Assembly: GCF_003710915.1 (NCBI RefSeq)
Contig: NZ_RHHR01000014.1
Location: 1-64,000 of the forward strand
Source of the DNA: Brevibacillus invocatus
GTDB lineage: Bacteria > Bacillota > Bacilli > Brevibacillales > Brevibacillaceae
Length of the DNA: 64,000 nucleotides
Reading direction: 5' to 3'
Below, one piece after another: positions 8,799 through 17,639 of this stretch; position 1 is the stretch's first letter, and each line of letters starts with the position of its first letter. The notes below the pieces were generated by a model. That model made no database searches, was not told the DNA's origin, and saw only the letters and a program-made list of their open reading frames with translations. The position numbers and the translations under genes were made by a program.

Positions 8799-8926
8799 CA
8801 ACACCATACACGACTGTAGTGGGTCGAGACGCGGAGAACGCCCTCATACAGCGACAGCATTTGGCAAGGCAGACCGACGGGTTCGGTTTGTTTTCTCTAT
8901 GCTGCTGCTGGATGAGGGTATTTTTG
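8799..8926 (+). promoter_or_regulatory. Structured leader RNA with nested terminator-like hairpins
   Basis: A 20-base arm at 8841-8860 pairs with 8899-8918 at 17 of 20 positions and is followed by TATTTTTG. Inside its loop an 8-bp hairpin (8870-8877 with 8883-8890, one G-U pair) is followed by TTTTCT. Alternative hairpins ending in T runs are typical of attenuators. GlpP, an RNA-binding antiterminator, is encoded later in the same gene block, so this may be its target; that link is inference. Confidence 0.5.
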
Positions 8927-8957
8927 CGTTCGGCTGGAGAGGAGCGAGCAAACCGTT

Positions 8958-9767
8958 TTGCTGGATACTGCTTTATTCGATGCGTATTTTTTTGATCTGG
9001 ATGGAACGATTTTTCTCGGCGATCGGTTGCTTCCGGATGTAGAGGAGACGCTCGCGACTTTGCGCAAGAATCAGAAAAAGGTCATGTTCCTGACCAATAC
9101 GACCGTTCAGACCAGAGAGGATTGTCTGCTGCGCCTGAGCAAGCTCGGCGTAGACGTGTTGCGGGAAGAGATCATGACTGCTGCCTATGCAGCCGCCTTG
9201 TATTTTCAAGAAAAAGCCAGTACAGCCCGCGTCCTCATCGTTGGTGAACCAGCGATGGAAAGAGAGATGATGGGCTTTCCAATAAAACTGGTGCAGGATC
9301 CAAAAGTAGCGACGCATGTACTGGTCGGCATGGACAGGACTTTTACCTATGAGAAATTGCGTCAGGCAGCGGATGCTGTGCGAGGTGGTGCACAGCTGAT
9401 CGTAGCCAATCCGGATCCGGTCTGTCCCGTACAGGGTGGAGCGGTCCCGGATACCGGCTCCCTGGCAAGGGCCATCGAGACCGCGAGCGAAGCAAGCGTG
9501 TCGGACGTCATTGGAAAACCATCTCCGTATTACGCACAGAAGGTTTTTCAGCTTCTGGATGTCTTGCCCAAACGATGTCTGATGGTGGGAGATCGTTTGG
9601 AGACGGACATCCTGCTCGGCAAAAACAGCGGGATGAAGACAGCTTTGGTCCTTACCGGAGTGACGACCAAACGCGAGCTGGAAGCCAGCGAGATCGTCCC
9701 GGATTACATCCTTCCGACACTTGGGGCATTGCACTCAGGACAATCAGGAGAGGCGGGAAAACGATGA
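8958..9767 (+). CDS. HAD-superfamily (subclass IIA, NagD/AraL-like) phosphatase
   Basis: The 269-residue protein has all HAD IIA motifs: nucleophile D13 and D15 in 'FDLDGTIF', 'FLTNT' (motif II), the lysine in 'IGKPSP', and 'MVGDRLETDI' (motif III). Family members dephosphorylate small sugar or polyol phosphates, including glycerol phosphates. The start is a TTG with GAGGAG upstream and is less certain. It overlaps the following phosphodiesterase gene by ATGA, so the two are translated together. Hydrolysis of a product of that phosphodiesterase or of the Ugp substrate is a reasonable guess. The exact substrate cannot be read from sequence. Confidence 0.85.
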   Translation: MLDTALFDAYFFDLDGTIFLGDRLLPDVEETLATLRKNQKKVMFLTNTTVQTREDCLLRLSKLGVDVLREEIMTAAYAAALYFQEKASTARVLIVGEPAMEREMMGFPIKLVQDPKVATHVLVGMDRTFTYEKLRQAADAVRGGAQLIVANPDPVCPVQGGAVPDTGSLARAIETASEASVSDVIGKPSPYYAQKVFQLLDVLPKRCLMVGDRLETDILLGKNSGMKTALVLTGVTTKRELEASEIVPDYILPTLGALHSGQSGEAGKR

Positions 9768-12478
9768 AAATGGGGAAGCAAGGGAAAAAGGTGATCTGGT
9801 CCCTGATGGTGGCGAGCGTGGTCGCAGGCAGTATGCCCGTCTACGCAGAGACGACGGTTGCAGCAGCGAAGTACGCAAAGGCGATTGGAGATGAGCAAGC
9901 TAGTACGCTGCGCATTACGGAAATTTTGTACGATGCAGAAGGTTCCGATGATGGCACGGAATTTGTGGAAATCAGCAATCTGGGAGAAGAGACACTCGAT
10001 ATCAGCGGTTACCTGATCGGCGATGAGGAGACCCGTGGCGGTAATGAAGGGATGTTCGCCTTTCCGGAAGGGACACTGCTTCCACCGGGAGCTTCGATCG
10101 TCATCGCCCAGTCGGCTATGATCAACAAGAGCAAGTACGGGTACACGCCTGATTATGAATTTCCTCCAGTCTCTCGTTACAACCCGGAGGATGATCCGGA
10201 AACGCCAAACCTCCTGCCTGCTGATTGGGCGACGGGAACGCTCATCCTGGCGAACGGCGGCGATGATCTGCTGCTGATGGATCGAGATGAAAATGTCATT
10301 GATTACGTGCCCTATATCAATGATACGCAATGGAATGGACAAACCGTCAAAGCAGCTACATCCGTAAAGGTGATTGGCCAATCGCTGCAAAGAGAGTATG
10401 TGACAGGTGACCCTTCCGCTGATTTCGTGCCCGGGACACCGTCTCCAGGAAGTATGCGCATATCTGACAGAGAACCAGAAGCTCCAGAGGATCCAAACAG
10501 CAAAAGCTTACTCATCACGGAAGTAGTAAACGATCCGCTTTTTGATGAGAGCACAGGTGAATTTATCGAAATCACCAATATATCGGAGAAAACGATTGAT
10601 CTGAGTGGCTACCTGATCGGGGACGAGGAGACCCGGGGTGGTAATGAAGGGATGAACGAATTCCCGGAAGGCACAAAGATCGAGCCATACCAAACGATCG
10701 TGATTGCCCGCTACGCCGACGGGATTGTAGAAAGACACCAAACCACGCCAGATTTTGAGCTGTTCGATTCGATGGAGGAGGTTCCTGAGCTTCTCCCCAG
10801 CGATTGGGCAACAGGGAGCATCTATCTGGCGAATGGCGGAGACCATGTCATTTTGATGGATCCGGATAAAAATGTCGTGGACGCTATGACGTATGGTAGT
10901 GCAACTTTTCCCGAAGTGACGGCTCACCCGGGAGTGGCAGGCGGACACGCGATGGAACGGTTGACGGCAACCGATACCAACGACGCCTCCGTAGATTTTG
11001 TCGATCAGCCCAAGCCGAGTCCCGGCATGCTGTTGTTCGGTCCCGAAGCACACGAGGACAGAGTCCCTGTTTCGGATCTGAAGGAAAAGGTTCTGGTCGT
11101 GAATGAGCCCGAGACAGGAATCGTACTTCCGCCTACCGTGATCGGGGTGTACGACAAGAAAAGTGATTTGGAAGACATGCTGGATGAAGAAGTATCCTCT
11201 GTGTTTGTATCGTTGAAAAAATCTGGGAGGGACAGCGTCGTGACTCAGGACGGCACGAAGCTGGAAGACGTGCTGGAAAAACTTGAGGGCAAGGCCATCC
11301 CGGTTGTGCAAATCGAGGACAAGGACTTGGTAGCCAAAGTGGATCGACTGTTGCGCGAACGCGACCTCACCGATGTGCATATCGTCTCTTCTCGTCCACA
11401 CATCTTGAAAGAGATGCGTGAAAAAAATAACGAGTACCGCGGTGCTCTGTTGGTCCAAGAAGGCAAGCTGAATGAAAAGAAACGAAAAGAAATCGTCCTG
11501 GAAGCCAGAAGCAGCAAGTCGCATGTCGTCGTTTTGCAACAAAGCGCTTTGTCTAAGGATGTGATCCGCTATTTTCGCCATCGCGGGTTGACCGTATGGG
11601 GGATGGATCGGAAAAATAAAAGTCAGGCAGAGGAAATGATCCCACAAGGCGTGGCGGGTATTCTCTCGGATTCGCCTGAGCAGGTTCACAAGGTGCTCGC
11701 AACGTATCCCGAGAACAGCATCACACAGCCTCCAATGGTTATGGCACATCGGGGAGTGCCTTCCTTAAAGCCCGAGAATACCATGTACGCCTTTGAAGAA
11801 GCGGTCAGACTCGGTGCAGATCTGATCGAGACAGATGTACACATGACAAAAGACGGCCATCTGGTCATTATCCACGATTTTGATTTGGAGCGCACCACAG
11901 ACGGCACGGGCAAGGTGAAGGATTATACCTTGAAGGAATTGCGAGAGCTGAATGCAAACAAGCTCGATCCGAAGAATCCATCCTGGTATCAGCCGGATAT
12001 TACGGATGCTGTCATACCCACACTCGATGAGTTGCTGGCATTTGCGAAGGGCAAGGCGGTTCTGCTGCTCGAAGCAAAAGGAATCGGATATGAAAAGGAA
12101 ATGGCCGAGGTCATACAGGAGCATGACATGGTCGCAGACGTGATCGTGAGCAGCTTCAGCTCAGAAGTACTGGAGCGTTTCGCCAAAATCAATCCGGAGC
12201 TTGGATTGGGTTTTACCCTGAGCGGGACCAAGCCGGAAGAAAAGCTCGATCAGTATGCGGAGAAGGTGGTGACAGATGCTGTCCAGCTGAATGCCACCTA
12301 CTTTATCAACCAAGAGATCGTGACGCCGGAGCTGGTTCGATACGCCAAACATCGCGGGATCATCCTGTCTGTTTATACGGTCAATGAAGAAGCGGACATG
12401 AAGCGAGTCACCGAATGGGGAATTGGCGGCATCATCACGGATTATGCGCAAAAGCTGCTCGATGCACCAAAGCAATAA
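9764..12478 (+). CDS. Exported glycerophosphodiester phosphodiesterase with two lamin-tail domains
   Basis: The start is the ATG at 9764, overlapping the HAD stop. The 904-residue product has a signal peptide (basic start, hydrophobic residues 10-24, likely cut after 'MPVYA'), lamin-tail domain 1 (about 49-225) and lamin-tail domain 2 (about 246-425), both carrying 'GYLIGDEETRGGNEGM'. A middle region (about 430-655) resembles a degenerate phosphodiesterase barrel, and a catalytic GDPD domain (about 657-904) shows 'MAHRG', 'PENT', 'IETDVH' and 'IIHDFDLERTTDG'. The GDPD domain cleaves glycerophosphodiesters to glycerol-3-phosphate and an alcohol. Lamin-tail domains may bind DNA or surfaces. With the Ugp importer downstream it should work outside the membrane. 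Confidence 0.88.
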   Translation: MKMGKQGKKVIWSLMVASVVAGSMPVYAETTVAAAKYAKAIGDEQASTLRITEILYDAEGSDDGTEFVEISNLGEETLDISGYLIGDEETRGGNEGMFAFPEGTLLPPGASIVIAQSAMINKSKYGYTPDYEFPPVSRYNPEDDPETPNLLPADWATGTLILANGGDDLLLMDRDENVIDYVPYINDTQWNGQTVKAATSVKVIGQSLQREYVTGDPSADFVPGTPSPGSMRISDREPEAPEDPNSKSLLITEVVNDPLFDESTGEFIEITNISEKTIDLSGYLIGDEETRGGNEGMNEFPEGTKIEPYQTIVIARYADGIVERHQTTPDFELFDSMEEVPELLPSDWATGSIYLANGGDHVILMDPDKNVVDAMTYGSATFPEVTAHPGVAGGHAMERLTATDTNDASVDFVDQPKPSPGMLLFGPEAHEDRVPVSDLKEKVLVVNEPETGIVLPPTVIGVYDKKSDLEDMLDEEVSSVFVSLKKSGRDSVVTQDGTKLEDVLEKLEGKAIPVVQIEDKDLVAKVDRLLRERDLTDVHIVSSRPHILKEMREKNNEYRGALLVQEGKLNEKKRKEIVLEARSSKSHVVVLQQSALSKDVIRYFRHRGLTVWGMDRKNKSQAEEMIPQGVAGILSDSPEQVHKVLATYPENSITQPPMVMAHRGVPSLKPENTMYAFEEAVRLGADLIETDVHMTKDGHLVIIHDFDLERTTDGTGKVKDYTLKELRELNANKLDPKNPSWYQPDITDAVIPTLDELLAFAKGKAVLLLEAKGIGYEKEMAEVIQEHDMVADVIVSSFSSEVLERFAKINPELGLGFTLSGTKPEEKLDQYAEKVVTDAVQLNATYFINQEIVTPELVRYAKHRGIILSVYTVNEEADMKRVTEWGIGGIITDYAQKLLDAPKQ

Positions 12479-12568
12479 TCGAGAAACATTAACACAATCT
12501 ACATGTTTGCTTAGTAAGAAATTGCTATATTGATGGCACAAATTGCAAGACGGCCAGGGGGGAAAGTC

Positions 12569-13714
12569 GTGGCAGAAGTGGAATTGCGGCGCATTTCCAA
12601 AATGTATGAGCAGCAAAAGGTAGTGAATGAAGTGAGTGCGGTGATCGAGCCGGGAGAGTTTTTCGTCCTGGTAGGTCCTTCTGGATGCGGCAAGTCAACG
12701 ACGCTGCGCATGATCGCCGGACTTGAGGAGATCAGCGGAGGGGATCTGTTGATCGGCGGAAAGCAGATGAATCACACTCCGCCGAGCGGGCGAAATATCT
12801 CCATGGTTTTTCAAAACTACGCGCTTTATCCGCATTTGACAGTGAAAGAAAATATATTGTTTGGATTACAGGTTCGGAAAGTGAATAAGCAGGAGCAAAT
12901 CAAACGCCTGAATCAGGTAGCAGAGATGCTGGGCATCGCTCATTTGCTCCAGAGAAAGCCCCGCGAATTGTCAGGAGGACAGAGGCAGCGTGTAGCACTT
13001 GGCAGGGCGATCGTCAGCCAGCATCCGATCTGCCTGATGGATGAACCGTTATCCAACCTGGATGCCAAGCTGCGTGGGCACATGAGGACCGAAATTCGTC
13101 GTTTGCAGCAGGAACTGGGAATTACGATGATCTACGTCACCCACGATCAGGTCGAGGCGATGACGATGGGGGACCGGATGATGGTGCTTCGCGATGGAGA
13201 GGTCCAACAGGTAGGAAGACCGCTCGATGTCTACAACCATCCTGCGAATCTGTTCGTCGCAGAATTTACGGGTGCCCCTCCGATGAACACGGTACAGGCC
13301 GTCTGGAGAAATAACGGAGATCGATCAGGAGTGGAGCTGACCGATCAAGGCAGCACGACGTTTTTGCCGCTCGGCTCATTCGCTGGCATCAAGGAAGGTG
13401 CTCACGTCGTGCTTGGGGTGAGGCCCGAAGCTTTGCAGCCCGTCGAGGAAGGACAGAAGGCCCCGGGAAGCGGCGCTCTGGCAATCAAGGTGCAAGGGGT
13501 TGAGATTTTAGGCTCCGAGACGATTGTCGAGTTTACCGTGAGCGGCAAGCTGTGGAAGGCAAAATGGAACGGGCAATGGACCTGCAAGCGTGGCGATATC
13601 CTGCATGTCGGCTTTCATGCCGAACAGGCGAGATTGTTTGACGGGAACACCGGGAAAAATTTGGCCAACGTGGCCGTACAAGAAAAGGGAGAGATACGGG
13701 AATGCGTACAGTAA
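12569..13714 (+). CDS. ugpC: ABC transporter ATPase, UgpC/MsmX type
   Basis: The start is the GTG at 12569 behind AGGGGGGAAA; the longer frame begins in untranslated sequence. The 381-residue protein has Walker A 'GPSGCGKST' (residues 36-44), signature 'LSGGQRQRVALGRA', Walker B 'CLMDEPLSNLDA' and switch 'YVTHDQVEAM'. It ends in a TOBE/OB-fold regulatory domain ('VVLGVRPEAL'), the mark of carbohydrate-importer CUT1 ATPases. It is the first gene of the importer operon, 90 bp after the phosphodiesterase, and overlaps the binding-protein gene. Glycerol-3-phosphate or a glycerophosphodiester is the likely cargo because of the neighbours. Confidence 0.88.
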   Translation: MAEVELRRISKMYEQQKVVNEVSAVIEPGEFFVLVGPSGCGKSTTLRMIAGLEEISGGDLLIGGKQMNHTPPSGRNISMVFQNYALYPHLTVKENILFGLQVRKVNKQEQIKRLNQVAEMLGIAHLLQRKPRELSGGQRQRVALGRAIVSQHPICLMDEPLSNLDAKLRGHMRTEIRRLQQELGITMIYVTHDQVEAMTMGDRMMVLRDGEVQQVGRPLDVYNHPANLFVAEFTGAPPMNTVQAVWRNNGDRSGVELTDQGSTTFLPLGSFAGIKEGAHVVLGVRPEALQPVEEGQKAPGSGALAIKVQGVEILGSETIVEFTVSGKLWKAKWNGQWTCKRGDILHVGFHAEQARLFDGNTGKNLANVAVQEKGEIRECVQ

Positions 13715-15054
13715 CCAAAAGTTTGTTTTCCGTCGTTATGAGCCTGGCTCTGATTACAGGCTGCTCAACCGGTAATTCTACAACCAGCAGCAATCAGACG
13801 AGCCCAGGCGGTCAAAACAACCAAACGGCTCCAGCAGCGGAGACGAAGCCCGCTGAAAAAACAGAGCTGTCCTTCTATTATCCGGTCGCAGTAGGTGGTC
13901 CTTTGACCAAGATCGTCGATGGGATGGCAGAAGAGTTCAACAAAGAAAACCCGAACATTACAGTAAAACCGGTTTATACGGGCAGCTACCAGGATACGAC
14001 CACGAAGGTGCAGGCAGCCGTACAAGGGAAAACGCCGCCAGATGTAGCCGTTATGCTGTCCACTGAGCTCCACACCATGATGGATATGGATGCGATCATC
14101 CCCTTGGACGATTTGATTGCCAAGGATGGCGGCAGCGATTATATAAACGACTTCTTCCCTGGCTTCATGGCGAACTCCCAGGTAGACGGAAAAACGTACA
14201 GCATTCCGTTCCAACGAAGCACCATCGTCCTGTATTACAACAAGGAAGCATTCAAGGAAGTGGGTCTGGACCCGGAAAAACCGCCTGCGACTTGGGATGA
14301 GTTGGCCGAGTATGCCGCCAAGCTGAAAAAGGACGGACGCTGGGGTATCGAGATTCCATCCTCAGGCTTCACTTATTGGATGTACCAGGCACTGGCTCTG
14401 CAAAACGGAAAAAATCTGATGTCACAAGACGGAAAAGAAGTTTATTTCGACACACCTGAAAATGCAGAAGCGCTGCAATATTGGGTAGATTTGGCGAAAA
14501 AGCATCAAGCCATGCCTGAAGGCGTCATCGAATGGGCTACAGTTCCTTCCGATTTCTTGGAGGGAAAAACAGCGATGATGTTCCATACGACCGGAAACCT
14601 GACCAACGTAAAGAACAATGCGAAGTTTGATTTCGGCGTAGCCTTTTTACCAGCGAAAAAGAATTTCGGCAGCCCGACTGGTGGGGGTAACTTCTACATG
14701 TTCAAAGGAATAGACGCCAACAAGCAGGAAGCAGCTTGGAAGTTTATTCGTTTCATGACCGAGCCGAAGCGCGCAGCACAGTGGAGCATCGACACCGGCT
14801 ATGTCGCGACGCGCAACTCCGCCTACGAAGAAGACATCATGAAGCAATACGTCAAAGATTTCCCTGCTGCAAAGGTAGCGCGCGACCAGCTGGAATACGG
14901 TCATGCCGAGTTTTCTACGCACAATAACGGGAAAGTCACGAAAGTTCTGAACGACAATTTGCAAGCCGTCATTACTGGGCAAGCAGAGCCTGCCGCAGCA
15001 CTGAAAAAAGCGCAAGAAGAAGCGGACAAGATTTTGGCGCCATTCAACAAATAA
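13702..15054 (+). CDS. ugpB: Extracellular solute-binding lipoprotein, UgpB-like
   Basis: The 450-residue protein begins with a lipoprotein signal peptide ending in lipobox 'LITGC' (Cys21), then a Ser/Thr/Gln-rich linker and a type 1 extracellular solute-binding domain. The stretch 'PFQRSTIVLYYNKEAFKEVG' followed by 'LDPEKPPATWDELAEYAAKL' closely resembles Escherichia coli UgpB, which binds glycerol-3-phosphate. It captures the substrate outside the membrane for the UgpA/UgpE permease. The gene overlaps ugpC by 13 bases. The family is secure; the ligand is inferred. Confidence 0.88.
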   Translation: MRTVTKSLFSVVMSLALITGCSTGNSTTSSNQTSPGGQNNQTAPAAETKPAEKTELSFYYPVAVGGPLTKIVDGMAEEFNKENPNITVKPVYTGSYQDTTTKVQAAVQGKTPPDVAVMLSTELHTMMDMDAIIPLDDLIAKDGGSDYINDFFPGFMANSQVDGKTYSIPFQRSTIVLYYNKEAFKEVGLDPEKPPATWDELAEYAAKLKKDGRWGIEIPSSGFTYWMYQALALQNGKNLMSQDGKEVYFDTPENAEALQYWVDLAKKHQAMPEGVIEWATVPSDFLEGKTAMMFHTTGNLTNVKNNAKFDFGVAFLPAKKNFGSPTGGGNFYMFKGIDANKQEAAWKFIRFMTEPKRAAQWSIDTGYVATRNSAYEEDIMKQYVKDFPAAKVARDQLEYGHAEFSTHNNGKVTKVLNDNLQAVITGQAEPAAALKKAQEEADKILAPFNK

Positions 15055-15088
15055 AGTAGATTCAATCATGGTATAGGGGGGAGCGACT

Positions 15089-15976
15089 ATGGAGGCACAA
15101 CGCGCAAAATGGAAGGTGAACATGTACGCATGGTTGCTGCTCCTTCCCTCCCTCATCTTTCTGCTGCTGTTTACCTTCTATCCTGTACTGCAAACGATTA
15201 TTCTCAGTTTTCATCAAGCGGATCTGGGTTCTCCAGAGCCGTTTTTTAACGGGGTAGACAATTACAAGCTCATGCTGGAAGATGACGTGTTTTGGAAGGT
15301 GCTCTCCAACAATATCTGGTTTGCTCTGGGGACGGTTCCGACCAGTACGGCGCTCGCGCTCGGGATGGCGCTGTTCGCCAACAAGGTATTGCGGGGGAAG
15401 GGGTTTGTCCGCACGGCGTACTTTTATCCGACGATCGTGCCGATGATTGCGGTAGCCAATATATGGCTGTTTATTTACACACCGGAGTACGGGGCGCTCA
15501 GTCACGTGATGGAATGGTTCGGAAAAGGAGATATGAATTGGCTCGGGGATCAGACGTATGTGATGTGGGCGATGATCTTCATGGTGATTTGGAAAGAAGC
15601 AGGCTATTTCATGATTTTTTATTTGGCCGGACTGCAAAACATATCGCAGGAGCTGTATGAATCTGCAGCTATGGAAGGGGCATCCTCCTGGACGGTTTTT
15701 CGGCGAGTGACGTTTCCGTTGCTCATGCCTACAACGATGTTTGTCAGCATCATCGCGTTCACCAATTCCTTCAAGCTGGTCGATCATTTGGTGATCATGA
15801 CCAAGGGAGGACCGGACAACGCCAGCAATCTATTGCTGTATTACATTTACGAGACCGCTTTTTCGTTCTGGGATCAAGGAATGGCTTCGGCACTGACGAT
15901 CGTGATGGTGGTGCTGCTGTTAGCCGTAGCTGCCATTCAGTTTTTTAGTCTGGATAAAAAGATTCACTACAACTAA
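15089..15976 (+). CDS. ugpA: ABC transporter permease, UgpA-like
   Basis: The 295-residue MalF-type permease has six hydrophobic helices and the cytoplasmic EAA loop 'LYESAAMEGASSWTVFRRVTFP', quoted here in part as the ATPase docking site. It pairs with the following permease to form the importer channel. It starts 34 bp after the binding-protein gene with GGGGGGAGCGACT as ribosome site. Confidence 0.9.
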   Translation: MEAQRAKWKVNMYAWLLLLPSLIFLLLFTFYPVLQTIILSFHQADLGSPEPFFNGVDNYKLMLEDDVFWKVLSNNIWFALGTVPTSTALALGMALFANKVLRGKGFVRTAYFYPTIVPMIAVANIWLFIYTPEYGALSHVMEWFGKGDMNWLGDQTYVMWAMIFMVIWKEAGYFMIFYLAGLQNISQELYESAAMEGASSWTVFRRVTFPLLMPTTMFVSIIAFTNSFKLVDHLVIMTKGGPDNASNLLLYYIYETAFSFWDQGMASALTIVMVVLLLAVAAIQFFSLDKKIHYN

Positions 15977-15988
15977 GGAGGATGGCAG

Positions 15989-16792
15989 ATGATCCGCAGA
16001 ATCACAGGGGCTGGGATGTTTGGGCTGGCGGTGCTCTGGATGTTTCCTTTGCTCTGGGCGCTCTGGACATCCTTTCGGCCCAGGGAGCACGCGACATCCT
16101 GGTCGTTCAGTCTTGATTTTACTTTTGATAACTATGCGAAAGTGTGGGACGCGGCCCCTTTTGCCCAGTATTATCTCAATACCTTTCTGATCGTCATCGG
16201 CGTGTTGATGGCGCAGATCATTACAGCGACCCTCGCTGCATACGCTTTTGCCAAGCTGCGTTTTTGGGGGCGGGACGTGCTGTTCATTCTGTTTTTGGTG
16301 CAGATCATGGTACCGGCTGACATCCTGATTTTTCCCAATTACAACGTTTTGCGCGATTTGTCCCTGCTCGATACGAAAATCGGAATCATGCTGCCGTACT
16401 TTGCTTCTGCATTCGGAGTCTTCTTGCTGCGTCAAACCTTCAAGACGATTCCGCACGAGTTGGAAGAAGCAGCGCGCATGGAAGGCTGCAACTGGTTTCA
16501 AATTTTATGGCGTGTATACGTTCCTTTGGCACGGCCGACTTACATCGCCTTTGGCTTGGTATCCGTCAGCTATCACTGGAACAATTTTATGTGGCCGCTG
16601 ATCATCACCAATTCGGTGGAAAATCGCCCACTGACGGTAGGTTTGGCCATTTTTGCCCAATCATTTGAGACGGGAGCGCAATGGGCGGAGGTCAGCGCGG
16701 CTACGATGATGGTCATCTTCCCGTTGCTGCTGGCATTTCTCATGTTCCAGCGTCAATTCATCAACAGCTTCATTCATTCCGGTGGGAAATAA
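15989..16792 (+). CDS. ugpE: ABC transporter permease, UgpE-like
   Basis: The 267-residue MalG-type permease has six helices and the EAA loop 'ELEEAARMEGCNWFQI'. It begins 12 bp after ugpA with AAGGAGG upstream. Together with ugpC, B and A it makes a complete CUT1 importer whose closest recognised relatives carry glycerol-3-phosphate or glycerophosphocholine. Confidence 0.9.
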   Translation: MIRRITGAGMFGLAVLWMFPLLWALWTSFRPREHATSWSFSLDFTFDNYAKVWDAAPFAQYYLNTFLIVIGVLMAQIITATLAAYAFAKLRFWGRDVLFILFLVQIMVPADILIFPNYNVLRDLSLLDTKIGIMLPYFASAFGVFLLRQTFKTIPHELEEAARMEGCNWFQILWRVYVPLARPTYIAFGLVSVSYHWNNFMWPLIITNSVENRPLTVGLAIFAQSFETGAQWAEVSAATMMVIFPLLLAFLMFQRQFINSFIHSGGK

Positions 16793-16807
16793 GAGGGGGA
16801 TTGAAGG

Positions 16808-17623
16808 ATGAAAGACAGAGGTTCTTTTTCCATATCCAGCTATGCCTTGATCCATCAACCGCTACGTGAGGCCATCGTTCAGCTAGTGGACGATGGCTGG
16901 ACATCCATCGAGATCATGTGTGAGGAGAAGCATGTGGATCTATTGAGATGGTCGGGAAATCAACTGGAGGGGCTCAAGCAAATCGGCAAGGAGAAACCGA
17001 TTACCTGGTCGATCCACGCACCGATCAGCGGATGCAATTTGGCAGCAGAAGCTGGAGCATATCGGGATCAGACGATTGATACAATGAAAAGATGTCTTGA
17101 GATCGCGAATGTTCTGGACTGCACACATGTCGTGATGCATGCGGGCGAGATTCAGGATCGACTGGAGCCCGACAGTCGCGCCCGCGGAGTGGAGCATGCC
17201 AGTCAGACAATCCGTGCGTTGATCCCTGAGCTGATTCGAGGGAGAACCATACTGACGATAGAAAATGTTCCCCCTTATCCGAAGGTGCTGGGATGGAACG
17301 TCGAGGATTTGTTGGCAATCTGCAAACAGGCTGCCTCTCCGCATGTGGGGATCGTGTACGACGTGGGGCATGCCCACTTGATCCGACCTGGTTATACCGA
17401 GGAAGCCTTGGAGCAAGTGCTTCCTTATTTGGCAGCACTCCATCTCAGCGACAATTTCGGGCAAGCGGACGACCACCTGGCAGTCGGAGACGGAACGATT
17501 TCATTTGCGCCGATTTTGTCACTCTTACAGGATAAGCGGTTCGCTGGAAGCTGGGTAGTGGAAACGAAGCAGCTCGCTTGTGCCCATACGAGCGTTGAAC
17601 GATTGATCAGGCAACTGCAATGA
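16808..17623 (+). CDS. Sugar phosphate isomerase/epimerase-like TIM barrel
   Basis: The 271-residue protein belongs to the xylose-isomerase-like/AP-endonuclease-2 TIM-barrel superfamily. Likely metal ligands are the glutamate in 'ILTIENVPPYP', the Asp-His of 'YDVGHAH', the histidine in 'ALHLSDN' and the glutamate in 'SWVVETK'. Members isomerise or epimerise sugars or cleave phosphorylated compounds; the substrate cannot be told. It sits 15 bp after ugpE and just before glpP, so it probably acts on the imported compound. A sugar isomerase is not part of classical glycerol-3-phosphate use, which hints at a different or additional cargo. Confidence 0.8.
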   Translation: MKDRGSFSISSYALIHQPLREAIVQLVDDGWTSIEIMCEEKHVDLLRWSGNQLEGLKQIGKEKPITWSIHAPISGCNLAAEAGAYRDQTIDTMKRCLEIANVLDCTHVVMHAGEIQDRLEPDSRARGVEHASQTIRALIPELIRGRTILTIENVPPYPKVLGWNVEDLLAICKQAASPHVGIVYDVGHAHLIRPGYTEEALEQVLPYLAALHLSDNFGQADDHLAVGDGTISFAPILSLLQDKRFAGSWVVETKQLACAHTSVERLIRQLQ

Positions 17624-17639
17624 ACGGGGGACACTAGGG

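Noticed and set aside
8785-9042. An 85-codon frame covering the leader before the HAD gene, possible leader peptide
   Set aside because: No ribosome site, and it extends out of frame into the HAD gene; the hairpins explain the region better.
10508-11749. A 413-codon open frame opposite the lamin-tail GDPD gene
   Set aside because: Antisense shadow; His/Phe/Arg-rich with no domain pattern, while the plus strand encodes a clear exported enzyme.
12486-12531. A second PhoP-box cluster before ugpC
   Set aside because: Only one good hexamer (TTAACA at 12489) is present; the positions 11 bp further do not match the consensus.
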